A stretch of 64,000 nt of DNA from Lacrimispora sphenoides JCM 1415 (GTDB taxonomy: Bacteria > Bacillota > Clostridia > Lachnospirales > Lachnospiraceae). A model generated the notes under the pieces. That model did not search any database. It was not told the origin of the DNA and was given only the letters and a program-made list of their open reading frames with translations. A program made the position numbers and the translations under genes. The stretch lies in assembly GCF_900105615.1 (NCBI RefSeq), contig NZ_LT630003.1, forward strand, positions 4,104,501 to 4,168,500. Reading direction: 5' to 3'. Below, piece by piece: positions 8,352 to 16,394 of the stretch (position 1 is the stretch's first letter; every line of letters begins with the position of its first letter).

Positions 8352-8740
8352 GGTTTTTCGCACTTTTGTAAGGCTTTCTCCTGCTTTTTTATTGCCTCCC
8401 AAAGCGCTTGTCCCTCCAGCTGCAAACCAGCATTTTCTCCGCCAAAAACATGGGGGTGTCTGCGTATCATTTTTTTACAGATTCCGTTTACCACATCATC
8501 AGCAGAAAAGTCTCCCCGCTCCTTTGCAATCTGGCTGTAAAGCATTACCAGAAACAGGATATCTCCCAGTTCTTCGCAAAGGTTTTCCATATCCTCATGA
8601 TCGATGGCATTAAGAACCTCCCTGCTTTCCTCTTCAAGGCATTTTTTCAGACTTTCATAGGTCTGCTCTCTGTCCCAGGAACAGCCTTTTTCGGATCGCA
8701 GTTTATTTGTAATATTTACTAAATCTTCAAAAGTATACAT
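8348..8740 (-). CDS. mazG: MazG-family nucleotide pyrophosphohydrolase
   Basis: This single-domain MazG of 130 residues hydrolyses non-canonical nucleoside triphosphates to monophosphates. The motif EEESREV with EELGDILFLVMLY forms the metal-binding EExxE...ExxD site. The N-terminus SEKGCSWDREQTYESLKKCLEEE is the family signature. Bacillus YabN has an extra N-terminal methylase domain that is absent here. It is the most upstream member of the 8740-to-6571 gene run. Confidence 0.93.
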   Translation of the reverse strand: MYTFEDLVNITNKLRSEKGCSWDREQTYESLKKCLEEESREVLNAIDHEDMENLCEELGDILFLVMLYSQIAKERGDFSADDVVNGICKKMIRRHPHVFGGENAGLQLEGQALWEAIKKQEKALQKCEKP

Positions 8741-8962
8741 GATCAGCCTCCTTTTGCCGTTATTATATCATGACAAGGCAGTCCATGGGATCTTGCTTTT
8801 TTTAATTCTGAAGATTTTCTGACAATTGTTTCTCCCCCCTGTTAAAAAAGAGCCTGTTCTTATATAATAAGAGAGATTATTTAAGGAAGTTCGATTTGCC
8901 TTTGGCTCATCAAACGGCCAATCTTCAAGAAATAGACTATACAAAGGAAAACGGAGGTAACC

Positions 8963-9943
8963 ATGAAAAATTTCAGCATATGGAAAAAAATAGCAGCTTG
9001 CGTATTATTTTTAAACATTGTATTTACCGCATTTACCACAGAGCTCTTAACACCCAGCGTTTCAGCCGGAGAGCTGACAATGCGGGGCATGGGCTTTGGA
9101 CCGGCCCTTAATATCGGACCGGGAAGCAAAATTTTTAACGGCGGCAGCTTATCCCTGCTATCCGATTACGACAACCGGCAAATGCTTTCCATGATTTTAC
9201 AGGACAAAAACGGAACTCTTGTAGTCATTGACGGCGGTTGGGATATTGATGCGGCCCATTTAACGGAAGTGCTCCGTTCTAAGGGCGGGCATGTATCCGG
9301 ATGGTTTATTACCCATCCTCATTCAGACCATATAGGGGCACTTGTCCAGATTCTGAATAATCCAGACAGCCAGATCACCATTGATAATGTCTATTATTCC
9401 CTGGCGGACTTATCCTGGTATGAAAAAGTAGAACCTTCCAGGAACAGTATGGTGAACAGTCTGATATCCGCCCTTGCAACACTTCCCGCCGAAAAGCTGC
9501 ACACCGTGCAGAAGGATCAGGAGATCCAGCTGGGCCAGATAAAAGCAAAGGTTTTAAACAATCCCTATCTTCTGGATGTCACCTCCGTAAATAACAGCTC
9601 CGTTGCTTATAAATTTTTTCTAAATGACGTAAGCATCCTGGTGCTGGGTGATATGGGACCCGAAGCTGGTGAACTTCTGGCTGCAGAACGAAGCGCAGAG
9701 GATTTAAAAAGTGATATCGTTCAGATGTCCCACCACGGTCAGTACGGCGTTAATCAGAATGTATATTCCATCATTAAACCTCAAATCGCCCTCTGGCCCT
9801 GTCCGCTCTGGCTGTGGAATAACGACAACGGCGGCGGAATCGGCAGCGGGGACTGGAAAACACTTGAAACCAGGAAATGGATGGAAGAGCTGGGAGTAAA
9901 GGTAAATTATTGTATTAAAGACGGAGACCAGATCATCTATTAA
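8963..9943 (+). CDS. Exported metallo-beta-lactamase-fold hydrolase (ComEC-C-like)
   Basis: The protein has 326 residues. It has a Sec-type signal peptide (basic start, hydrophobic 8-25, SVSAGE cleavage region near 32-36). A metallo-beta-lactamase domain follows, with zinc motif HPHSDHIG (118-125), the metal-bridging Asp in VLGDMG and the late motif MSHHGQYG. This pattern resembles the extracytoplasmic domain of ComEC and secreted MBL hydrolases that act on nucleic acids or phosphodiesters; the true substrate cannot be read from the sequence. The start has an excellent ACGGAGGT site. It is the only plus-strand gene in the mazG-spoVT interval and is followed by its own terminator. It looks like an insertion into the conserved minus-strand block. 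Confidence 0.8.
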   Translation: MKNFSIWKKIAACVLFLNIVFTAFTTELLTPSVSAGELTMRGMGFGPALNIGPGSKIFNGGSLSLLSDYDNRQMLSMILQDKNGTLVVIDGGWDIDAAHLTEVLRSKGGHVSGWFITHPHSDHIGALVQILNNPDSQITIDNVYYSLADLSWYEKVEPSRNSMVNSLISALATLPAEKLHTVQKDQEIQLGQIKAKVLNNPYLLDVTSVNNSSVAYKFFLNDVSILVLGDMGPEAGELLAAERSAEDLKSDIVQMSHHGQYGVNQNVYSIIKPQIALWPCPLWLWNNDNGGGIGSGDWKTLETRKWMEELGVKVNYCIKDGDQIIY

Positions 9944-9960
9944 CCGGTTTCCGCCTAAAA

Positions 9961-9989
9961 AAGAAACGGCAGATGCCGTTTCTTTTTTT
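9961..9989 (+). terminator. Terminator of the MBL-fold gene
   Basis: AAGAAACGGCA pairs with TGCCGTTTCTT over a two-base loop and is followed by a T-run. It lies about 20 bases after the stop codon. Confidence 0.9.
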
Positions 9990-10077
9990 GTCATTACCTC
10001 TTTACTGTCTATGCTGTCCGGACGGAGAGGTATGCTTAAAGGGCATATCTCTCCCGGATTATGGCATAAGCGCCCGG

Positions 10078-10221
10078 TTAATTTCCCCCGGGACCATCCC
10101 GCCTTGGCCGTTCTGATTCCGGTAATGGTTCAACGTAGGATCCATCTTTATATGGTTCCGTATCAATTTCCGGGATATCGCCATCGTTATAATCATCTTC
10201 ATCTGGTACAAAAACCTTCAT
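10078..10221 (-). CDS. Small acidic protein of 47 residues
   Basis: The frame opens with ATG at 10221, seven bases after a full AGGAGGTG ribosome binding site, and ends with TAA at 10078. The product starts MKVFVPDEDDYNDGDIPEI and ends ESERPRRDGPGGN. It is rich in Asp, Glu and Pro, has no membrane segment and no Cys, and looks disordered. I do not recognise a family. It is on the strand of spoVT, 43 bases downstream of that gene, so it may share the late-sporulation transcript. Codon use is like its neighbours. The strong initiation site is the main evidence that it is real. Confidence 0.65.
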   Translation of the reverse strand: MKVFVPDEDDYNDGDIPEIDTEPYKDGSYVEPLPESERPRRDGPGGN

Positions 10222-10264
10222 TTCTATTCACCTCCTGATTCATGTATGTTGGTTTGCGGCAAGG

Positions 10265-10813
10265 TTAGCCTTCCATTTGACGGCCTAAAAATCCGGCGGC
10301 CGTTGTAGCCAGCTTTATTTCCATATCTCCAAAACGTGCTCTGGGTTCTCTGCTCAATAAAGCTACTGCTCCAATTGCATCGCCCTCACAGATAATGGGA
10401 GCCACCACCTGAGCCGTTATCCCTTCCAGAGTTTCCCCTGACAGAGGAATAAAGCTCTTGTCATCCTTTCCGGACACCACGACCATGCGTTCATTGATAA
10501 GGTTCTCCAATTGCTTGCTGATGGTCTTCTGCAGAAGTTCCTTCTTAGATCCTCCTGCCACAGCAATGATCTGATCTCTGTCGCTGATACATACGGTAAG
10601 TCCGGTAGTTTGAGCCATGGCTTCTGCATATTGGGAAGCAAAAGCAGTAAGTTCTACCATCGGAGAATATTTCTTTAAAATGATTTCTCCTTCCCTGTCT
10701 GTAAATATTTCAAGCGGAGTCCCTTCTCGTAACCGGAGCGTCCTTCTGATTTCTTTTGGTATAACTACACGTCCCAGGTCGTCAATTCGTCTTACAATAC
10801 CAGTTGCTTTCAT
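10265..10813 (-). CDS. spoVT: Stage V sporulation regulator SpoVT
   Basis: SpoVT is a sigma-G-dependent forespore regulator. The N-terminal AbrB swapped-hairpin domain MKATGIVRRIDDLGRVVIPK covers about residues 1-50. The remaining 130 residues form a GAF-like domain (LTVCISDRDQIIAVAGGSKKELL). The 182 residues are full length. In Bacillus the gene lies next to mfd, and here only a small gene separates them. A sigma-G-like promoter is seen upstream. Confidence 0.96.
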   Translation of the reverse strand: MKATGIVRRIDDLGRVVIPKEIRRTLRLREGTPLEIFTDREGEIILKKYSPMVELTAFASQYAEAMAQTTGLTVCISDRDQIIAVAGGSKKELLQKTISKQLENLINERMVVVSGKDDKSFIPLSGETLEGITAQVVAPIICEGDAIGAVALLSREPRARFGDMEIKLATTAAGFLGRQMEG

Positions 10814-10856
10814 AATAAAAATTCCTCCATCTTGTGCGTTTTTATATCACTGATAT

Positions 10857-10885
10857 TATTTTGCTACGAAAGCAACAGATTATAC
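10857..10885 (-). promoter_or_regulatory. Candidate sigma-G promoter for spoVT
   Basis: On the minus strand GTATA (10881-10885), a 17-base spacer and CAAAATA (10857-10863) resemble the sigma-G consensus GNATR ... CATNNTA with one mismatch in the -10. Sigma-G control of spoVT is known in B. subtilis; here it is inferred. Confidence 0.45.
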
Positions 10886-10913
10886 TTAAGTCTGCCATTT
10901 TTCCCAAAATTTA

Positions 10914-10956
10914 AAATCAGGGCCGACTTGTTAAAAAAAAGTCGAACCCTGATTTT
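10914..10956. terminator. Terminator between the 61-residue gene and spoVT
   Basis: AATCAGGG and CCCTGATT form the outer stem, and GACTT and AAGTC the inner one. T-rich tracts lie on both sides. On the minus strand it would end the transcript of the small gene at 11004-11189. Confidence 0.75.
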
Positions 10957-11003
10957 TTAATCAAACTTAGTAAATTGCTTGAAGAAGCCGGGGTTTTCCC
11001 AGT

Positions 11004-11189
11004 TTAGAAGTCACCCTGTCTGACACGGCGTATCACTTGCTTTGAGGATGACAGATATCCCTCATGGGCTGCTTTTGCAGCTGCGTTATCTGGAACGGGG
11101 GTTACAAAATGGTTTTCAAAAGAACCATATTTTTGAATTGTCAATTCATTTGAAACTCTCTGTAGAAGATACATACCTAAAACGTCCAT
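11004..11189 (-). CDS. Small protein of 61 residues, unknown function
   Basis: I chose the ATG at 11189 because AAAGGTGG lies just before it. The product begins MDVLGMYLLQRVSNELTIQK and ends SSKQVIRRVRQGDF. It is mixed in charge, with no membrane segment or Cys. A consensus-like promoter (11263-11290) and a terminator (10914-10956) frame it as a one-gene transcript between mfd and spoVT. I do not recognise the family. Confidence 0.6.
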   Translation of the reverse strand: MDVLGMYLLQRVSNELTIQKYGSFENHFVTPVPDNAAAKAAHEGYLSSSKQVIRRVRQGDF

Positions 11190-11262
11190 AGCTACCACCT
11201 TTCTCCGGAACATTAATGGGAACAAAGAAAGCATCTGGGACTAAAGCCCTTCTTCTACTATT

Positions 11263-11290
11263 ATTATATCACAAATAAGACAAAAATCAA
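11263..11290 (-). promoter_or_regulatory. Promoter of the 61-residue gene
   Basis: On the minus strand TTGATT, a 16-base spacer and a perfect TATAAT lie about 75 bases upstream of the start codon. The transcript start region holds a small GGGCT/AGTCCC hairpin. Confidence 0.6.
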
Positions 11291-11320
11291 CCAGATGAAC
11301 GGTATTTTAGAAGTCAATTT

Positions 11321-14300
11321 TCATATTTTTTCATTCTTTTCTGACAATTCCAACATTTGCTTTAATATCACCTCAGCCTGGCCGATCATGGCATCGGTGG
11401 ACTGATTTTTCTTTCTGTCAAGATACGTAAGCCTTGGTACTTCTCCCATCTGGAACTTTAAATCCCCACGGTACTGATCAATGATCTTCGGAATTCCCTC
11501 TACCTTAAGCCTTGCATTCTTATACATGGTCAGGCGGACCTCCTGGCGGTTAATATTAACCTCTGTCACATAGGCGCTGTGGGCCAGAGCCTTTAAGCCG
11601 GCCACCTTAAGCAGGTTATCAACCGGCTTAGGAATGTCACCGAAACGATCCATCAGCTCATCCTGCATATCCATATATTCCTCTTCATTCTCAATGCTGG
11701 AGATCCGCTTATAGATATCAAGTTTCTGATATTCATTCTTAATATAGGAAGTGGGGATGTATGCATCAATGTCACAGTCCACCACGGTTTCATAGCTTTC
11801 TTCTTCCTTCCTCTGTCCCTTAAGCTCTAAAACCGCCTGATTTAAGAGCTTGCAGTAAAGGTCATACCCTACCGCTTCCATGTGTCCGTGCTGTTCCGCT
11901 CCCAGAACATTTCCTGCCCCCCGGATCTCCAGATCCCGCATGGCAATCTTGATCCCGGACCCCAGTTCTGTAAATTCACGGATGGCCTGAAGACGTTTTT
12001 CTGCCTCCTCCTTCAGCAGCTTATCCCGCTTATACATTAGAAATGCATAGGAAGTCCGGCTGGAACGGCCTACACGCCCGCGAAGCTGATATAGCTGGGA
12101 AAGGCCCATGCGGTCCGCATCCTGGATGATCATGGTGTTGGCATTGGCAATATCAAGTCCGGTTTCAATGATGGTGGTGCATACAAGGACATCGATTTCT
12201 CCATTAACAAAATCAAACATGATCCGCTCCAGTTCATGCTCGTGCATCTGCCCATGGGCAAAGGTTACCGCCGCCTCGGGAACCAGACTTGCAATGTGGT
12301 TTGCCACCTCGTCGATGTTGCTTACCCGGTTGTATACATAATAAACCTGTCCTCCGCGGGAAAGCTCCCGGTGAATGGCCTCCCGCACCATTTCATCGTT
12401 ATGCTCCATGACATAGGTCTGAATTGGCATACGGTCTACGGGAGGTTCCTCCAGCACGCTCATGTCACGGATGCCAACCAGACTCATGTGCAGGGTCCTT
12501 GGAATGGGAGTGGCCGTTAAGGTCAGCACATCAACATTTTCTTTCAGCTGCTTGATCTTTTCTTTATGGGCCACGCCGAAACGTTGTTCCTCATCAATAA
12601 TTAGAAGGCCCAGATCCTTAAACTGCACATCCTTTGACAAGACCCTGTGGGTTCCGATCACAATATCCACCAGTCCCCGTTTTAAATCCTCCAGGGTCTT
12701 TTTCATCTGCCCCGGAGTCCGGAAACGGGACATTAAATCCACCCGGACAGGGAAATCCTTCATACGCTGGGCAAACGTATTATAATGCTGCTGGGCGAGA
12801 ATGGTTGTCGGAACCAGGTAGACGACCTGTTTACCGTCCTGTGCCGCCTTGAATGCAGCCCTGAGGGCGATTTCCGTCTTTCCGTATCCAACGTCCCCGC
12901 AGATCAGACGATCCATGATCTTCCTGCTTTCCATATCCGCCTTGGTCGCCTCTATGGCATCCCATTGATCCTCGGTTTCCTCATATGGAAACATCTCTTC
13001 AAATTCATTCTGCCAGACCGTATCCTCTCCGTACTGAAATCCATGGGTCTCCTGCCTGGTCGCATAGAGCTGCACCAGCTCCCTGGCAATCTCTTTTACC
13101 GCGCCTTTTACCCTGGTCTTAGTCTTGTTCCACTGGTCTCCTCCCAGCCGGTTCAGTTTTGGTTTTTTCGCCTCGGCACCGGCATATTTCTGGATTCCGT
13201 CAAGCCTTGTCGCAGGAAGATATAAGTTCCCGTTGTCCGCATATTCTACCTTTAAATAATCCTTGATGACTCCATCCTGCTCGATTTTTTCGATTCCCCG
13301 GTAAATACCAAGACCATGTTCCTCATGGACTACGTAATCACCGATGGAAAGATCGGAAAAGTTTTGAATCTTGGTTCCTTCATAGGAAGTCTTTTTCCGT
13401 TTCCGCTTCTTTTTTTCCACACCAAACATATCGCCTTCCGTTATGACGATAAATTTTATCATGGAATATTCAAAGCCCCGGTGGAGGTTTCCATAGGTGA
13501 CCAGAATCTCCCCTGGCTTTACCTCCTGACCCTCTCCCCCATCATCAGGGCAGTAGGCCCTTAAATCATACTCTCTTAGATCTCCTGCCAGACGGCTGGC
13601 CCTGGTCCTGGAAGCGGATAAAAGGATTACCCGGTATCCTTCCTTTTTCCATCTGGTTAAATCCTTTATTAAAAGCTCAAACCCATTCTGATAGGTATTT
13701 ACATTCTTCACCTGGAAGCTGTAGCGGTTTTTTACTGTAAAACCGGGAAGCTTCTGCTCTAAGCCGGTCAAATAAACCGTTGTCTTTGTCTGGACCCTGG
13801 CCAGCATCTCTTTTGCAGTATAAAGAAGACCGGTCTGTCCCGGAAGGAGGTAACCGTTTTCCAGGCGGTGTATCATACTTTCCCTGAACTCCATTTCAAC
13901 GGTTTCCCCTTTTTCCTTAAGCCGTTCCGGCTCATCCAGGAAAAGTACCGAATTTTCCCCGCGGAAATACTCCAGAAAAGACACGCTCTCCTGGCAGAAG
14001 TAATGGATATAGCCGTCCAGCCCATGCTGCCGGAACCCTTCCTTAAGCCCTTCCAAAAATTCGGATACAATGGAACGGATCCTGGCGGACTCCTGTATTT
14101 TTGACTGTGCCCTTAAATCCTTCTCGTATTTTTTTAATTCCTTTTCCAGGACTTCGATTCCCTCCTGGATCTGACTCCCTGTCAGAGCCATCTCCGTGGC
14201 AGGATAGATCCGTATGCTCTCTAACTGTTCAATGGATCTCTGGCTCTCAATATCAAAAGTTCTGATGGAGTCAACCTCATCATCCCACAGCTCAATCCGC

Positions 14301-14869
14301 ACCGGAAGCTCTTCGGTTAAAGGGAATACGTCAATGATCCCGCCCCTGATGGAGAACTGCCCCATGCCATCTACCTGGGCCATACGTTCATATCCCAGCT
14401 CTGTAAGACGTTTTTTCCATTTTTCCACATCAATGGTCTGACCGCCTTCCACAGACAGCACCTGTTTCTTAAGGTACTCAAGCGGAAGGAGGTGGTCCAT
14501 AAGCCCGTCAAAGGTCGTGACAACCCAGCCGGAGGATTTCTCCATTAATTGACGGAACACGGTCATACGCTGCTTGGTCAGCAGGTTTCCGTGGATGTCC
14601 GCGCTGAAAAACAGAAGATCCCTGGCCGGATACAGCCAAACATCAGGGTCAAAGAAGCGCAGGTCCTCATAGATCTCCCTGGCTCTGGTGTCATCATAAG
14701 TGACTACCAGCCTTAAGCCTTCCTGTTTTGCCGATTCATACATCAGATGAACCTTTTGGGAATCCATACAGCCGCTGGCCATGACAGGTCCGGCTCTTTT
14801 TAACAGATCACCGGAAAGGTCCTCAAAATCCTTTAATTCCCTCAATGGTTTTTCAAATAGATCACTCAT
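11321..14869 (-). CDS. mfd: Transcription-repair coupling factor Mfd
   Basis: Mfd removes stalled RNA polymerase from DNA lesions and recruits UvrA. The 1182 residues have the family order: UvrB-like N-terminal domains, the RNA-polymerase-interacting CarD-like domain (DYVVHEEHGLGIYRGIEKIE), and RecG-like translocase motors. The Walker A region is GDVGYGKTEIALRAAF, the Walker B box is IIDEEQRFG, and motif VI is RGRVGR. A C-terminal TRCF domain follows. It starts nine bases after the pth stop, so the two genes are cotranscribed, as is usual in Firmicutes. Confidence 0.98.
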   Translation of the reverse strand: MSDLFEKPLRELKDFEDLSGDLLKRAGPVMASGCMDSQKVHLMYESAKQEGLRLVVTYDDTRAREIYEDLRFFDPDVWLYPARDLLFFSADIHGNLLTKQRMTVFRQLMEKSSGWVVTTFDGLMDHLLPLEYLKKQVLSVEGGQTIDVEKWKKRLTELGYERMAQVDGMGQFSIRGGIIDVFPLTEELPVRIELWDDEVDSIRTFDIESQRSIEQLESIRIYPATEMALTGSQIQEGIEVLEKELKKYEKDLRAQSKIQESARIRSIVSEFLEGLKEGFRQHGLDGYIHYFCQESVSFLEYFRGENSVLFLDEPERLKEKGETVEMEFRESMIHRLENGYLLPGQTGLLYTAKEMLARVQTKTTVYLTGLEQKLPGFTVKNRYSFQVKNVNTYQNGFELLIKDLTRWKKEGYRVILLSASRTRASRLAGDLREYDLRAYCPDDGGEGQEVKPGEILVTYGNLHRGFEYSMIKFIVITEGDMFGVEKKKRKRKKTSYEGTKIQNFSDLSIGDYVVHEEHGLGIYRGIEKIEQDGVIKDYLKVEYADNGNLYLPATRLDGIQKYAGAEAKKPKLNRLGGDQWNKTKTRVKGAVKEIARELVQLYATRQETHGFQYGEDTVWQNEFEEMFPYEETEDQWDAIEATKADMESRKIMDRLICGDVGYGKTEIALRAAFKAAQDGKQVVYLVPTTILAQQHYNTFAQRMKDFPVRVDLMSRFRTPGQMKKTLEDLKRGLVDIVIGTHRVLSKDVQFKDLGLLIIDEEQRFGVAHKEKIKQLKENVDVLTLTATPIPRTLHMSLVGIRDMSVLEEPPVDRMPIQTYVMEHNDEMVREAIHRELSRGGQVYYVYNRVSNIDEVANHIASLVPEAAVTFAHGQMHEHELERIMFDFVNGEIDVLVCTTIIETGLDIANANTMIIQDADRMGLSQLYQLRGRVGRSSRTSYAFLMYKRDKLLKEEAEKRLQAIREFTELGSGIKIAMRDLEIRGAGNVLGAEQHGHMEAVGYDLYCKLLNQAVLELKGQRKEEESYETVVDCDIDAYIPTSYIKNEYQKLDIYKRISSIENEEEYMDMQDELMDRFGDIPKPVDNLLKVAGLKALAHSAYVTEVNINRQEVRLTMYKNARLKVEGIPKIIDQYRGDLKFQMGEVPRLTYLDRKKNQSTDAMIGQAEVILKQMLELSEKNEKI

Positions 14870-14878
14870 GAAATCTCC

Positions 14879-15445
14879 TTACTTCTTCCTGTTAAAATGG
14901 TTCATTGCCGCTTCCGCTCCCTCTGTAACCACCATAATGGCTGCTTCTGCTGCATCCTTGTACGCCTGGTCCATGATCGCTGCCTGTTCTTTGGGGAAAC
15001 GGCCTAAAACATAGTCTGCCAGGTCCATTTCCTTTGGCTTTTCACCAACTCCCACCCGGATCCTTAAAAATTCCTGGGTTCCCAGATGGCTTATGATGTT
15101 CTTTAAGCCGTTATGGCCTCCGGCGCTTCCCTTTGACCGTATTCTTAACTGGCCTTCCGTTAAGTTGATGTCATCACAGATGATAATGATGTGGTCTGGC
15201 TCCACCTTATAAAAATCCGCCATGGCCCGGATACTCTCTCCGCTTAGGTTCATAAAGGTCTGTGGTTTTGATAAAACAACCTTTTCCAATCCGATCCTTC
15301 CGGTCCCATAAAATGCTTTGTGCTTTTTTTCCGTTACCCTGGCATCCAGTTTGTCCGCCAGAACGTCCACAGCCTCAAATCCTACATTGTGTCTGGTTTT
15401 TTCATATTCCCTGGTGGGGTTTCCTAATCCTGCGATGATATACAT
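14879..15445 (-). CDS. pth: Peptidyl-tRNA hydrolase
   Basis: Pth releases peptides from peptidyl-tRNAs that drop off the ribosome. The 188 residues start MYIIAGLGNPTREYEKTRHN, with the catalytic His of TRHNVGFE near residue 20. SKPQTFMNLSG, ICDDINL and GSAGGHNGLK are the other conserved blocks. An AAGGAG site precedes the start. It is the first gene of pth-mfd. Confidence 0.97.
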   Translation of the reverse strand: MYIIAGLGNPTREYEKTRHNVGFEAVDVLADKLDARVTEKKHKAFYGTGRIGLEKVVLSKPQTFMNLSGESIRAMADFYKVEPDHIIIICDDINLTEGQLRIRSKGSAGGHNGLKNIISHLGTQEFLRIRVGVGEKPKEMDLADYVLGRFPKEQAAIMDQAYKDAAEAAIMVVTEGAEAAMNHFNRKK

Positions 15446-15521
15446 GATGATTCTCCTTATTATTGTCTATATTAATTACGGTTCCGATTCATGACTTTTT
15501 AGGGGTTTCAAACGCCCGAAA

Positions 15522-15570
15522 AGCGCTAGATTTCCCAAAACCGGGGGGTCTAACGCTGCTTTTTTTATTT
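15522..15570 (+). terminator. Orphan terminator-like hairpin
   Basis: AGCGCTAGA and TCTAACGCT pair with one mismatch, joined by CCC/GGG, and are followed by GCTTTTTTT on the plus strand. No plus-strand gene ends here; the sequence is upstream of the minus-strand pth. It could stop antisense transcription, or it could be a pth leader structure. Confidence 0.45.
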
Positions 15571-15625
15571 TAACAGTTCATTCTTAAGATGTAAAGGCAA
15601 ACACCGCCTTTTTATTTTTAAACAG

Positions 15626-15654
15626 TTGTAAAGAAAAATACATCCAGTTATAAT
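15626..15654 (+). promoter_or_regulatory. Promoter in front of the DUF4091 gene remnant
   Basis: TTGTAA, a 17-base spacer and TATAAT are present. About 90 bases on, AAAAGGAG and an ATG at 15750 follow, the start of a frame that soon closes. Confidence 0.6.
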
Positions 15655-15750
15655 AAGGATAATTTTGCATCAGAAGAATGACCGCTTAAAGCACCAGGAA
15701 GGCGCCGCCTTAAGAGGCGTGAAGATTAAAAAACAAAAAGGAGATTCTTA

Positions 15751-16236
15751 TGGAACAGATTCGATTATTCCTTTTATGAATCTGGCATAATAGAACGTCC
15801 GGCCTGTGCCAATGACCACATAGAGCCATTCTTAGACCATAAGGTTCCCCATCTATGGAGCTACTACTGCACCGCACAGTGCGTGGACGTCGCCAACCGT
15901 TTCATGGCAATGCCCTCTGCAAGGAACCGGGTTTACGGCCTTCAGGTATATAAATATGGGATTGAGGGAATCCTTCACTGGGGATTCAATTTCTATAATT
16001 CCGCATTTTCCCTCCGCCACTTAAACTCTTATGAGGTGACAGACTGTGACGGAAGCTTCCCTTCCGGTGATGCCTTCCTGGTTTATCCGGGGCCTGACGG
16101 TGTTCCGGAGGAATCCATACGCCTTATGGTTCTTTACGAAGCCATACAGGATCACAGGGCACTAAAGCTTTTAGAGCAGTATATTGTTATGGGGGTGAGA
16201 AATAAGATTAACCGGCTTATTAAAAAATACATATAA
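15751..16236 (+). pseudogene. DUF4091-domain protein, C-terminal remnant
   Basis: A continuous frame from 15751 to the TAA at 16236 encodes the last 160 or so residues of a DUF4091 (glycoside-hydrolase-like) protein. It includes ANDHIEPFLDHKVPHLWSYY, NRFMAMPSARNRVYGLQVYK and ILHWGFNFYNS. Full proteins of this family have about 550 residues. The intact promoter, ribosome binding site and ATG at 15750 are in a different frame that ends after nine codons, so most of the gene seems to have been deleted. The downstream GTG at 15883 could in principle restart translation, but no good site precedes it. Confidence 0.75.
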
Positions 16237-16394
16237 AAAAGTTCTTCCGAAGAATGGATATCTCTTGTGTTTTCCGTATCCACTATGATAGAATAAAGCT
16301 GTTGCGCTTATATAAGTTCATAATCGGTTGATCGTTTCTACCAACTACCATAATAGTTGACTATAAGGGTTAGAAGGAAAAAGGAGTGATGTTC

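Noticed and set aside
8741..8962. Additional small gene between mazG and the MBL-fold gene
   Set aside because: No frame with a ribosome binding site; only a TGTTAA/TATAAT promoter-like pair (17-base spacing) for the MBL-fold gene is seen.
11321..14869. Many long open frames on the plus strand opposite mfd
   Set aside because: They are shadows of the mfd coding frame; they lack ribosome binding sites and family motifs.
15446..15600. Riboswitch or T-box leader for pth
   Set aside because: No specifier loop, T-box sequence or known aptamer core was found; only a terminator-like hairpin of opposite orientation.
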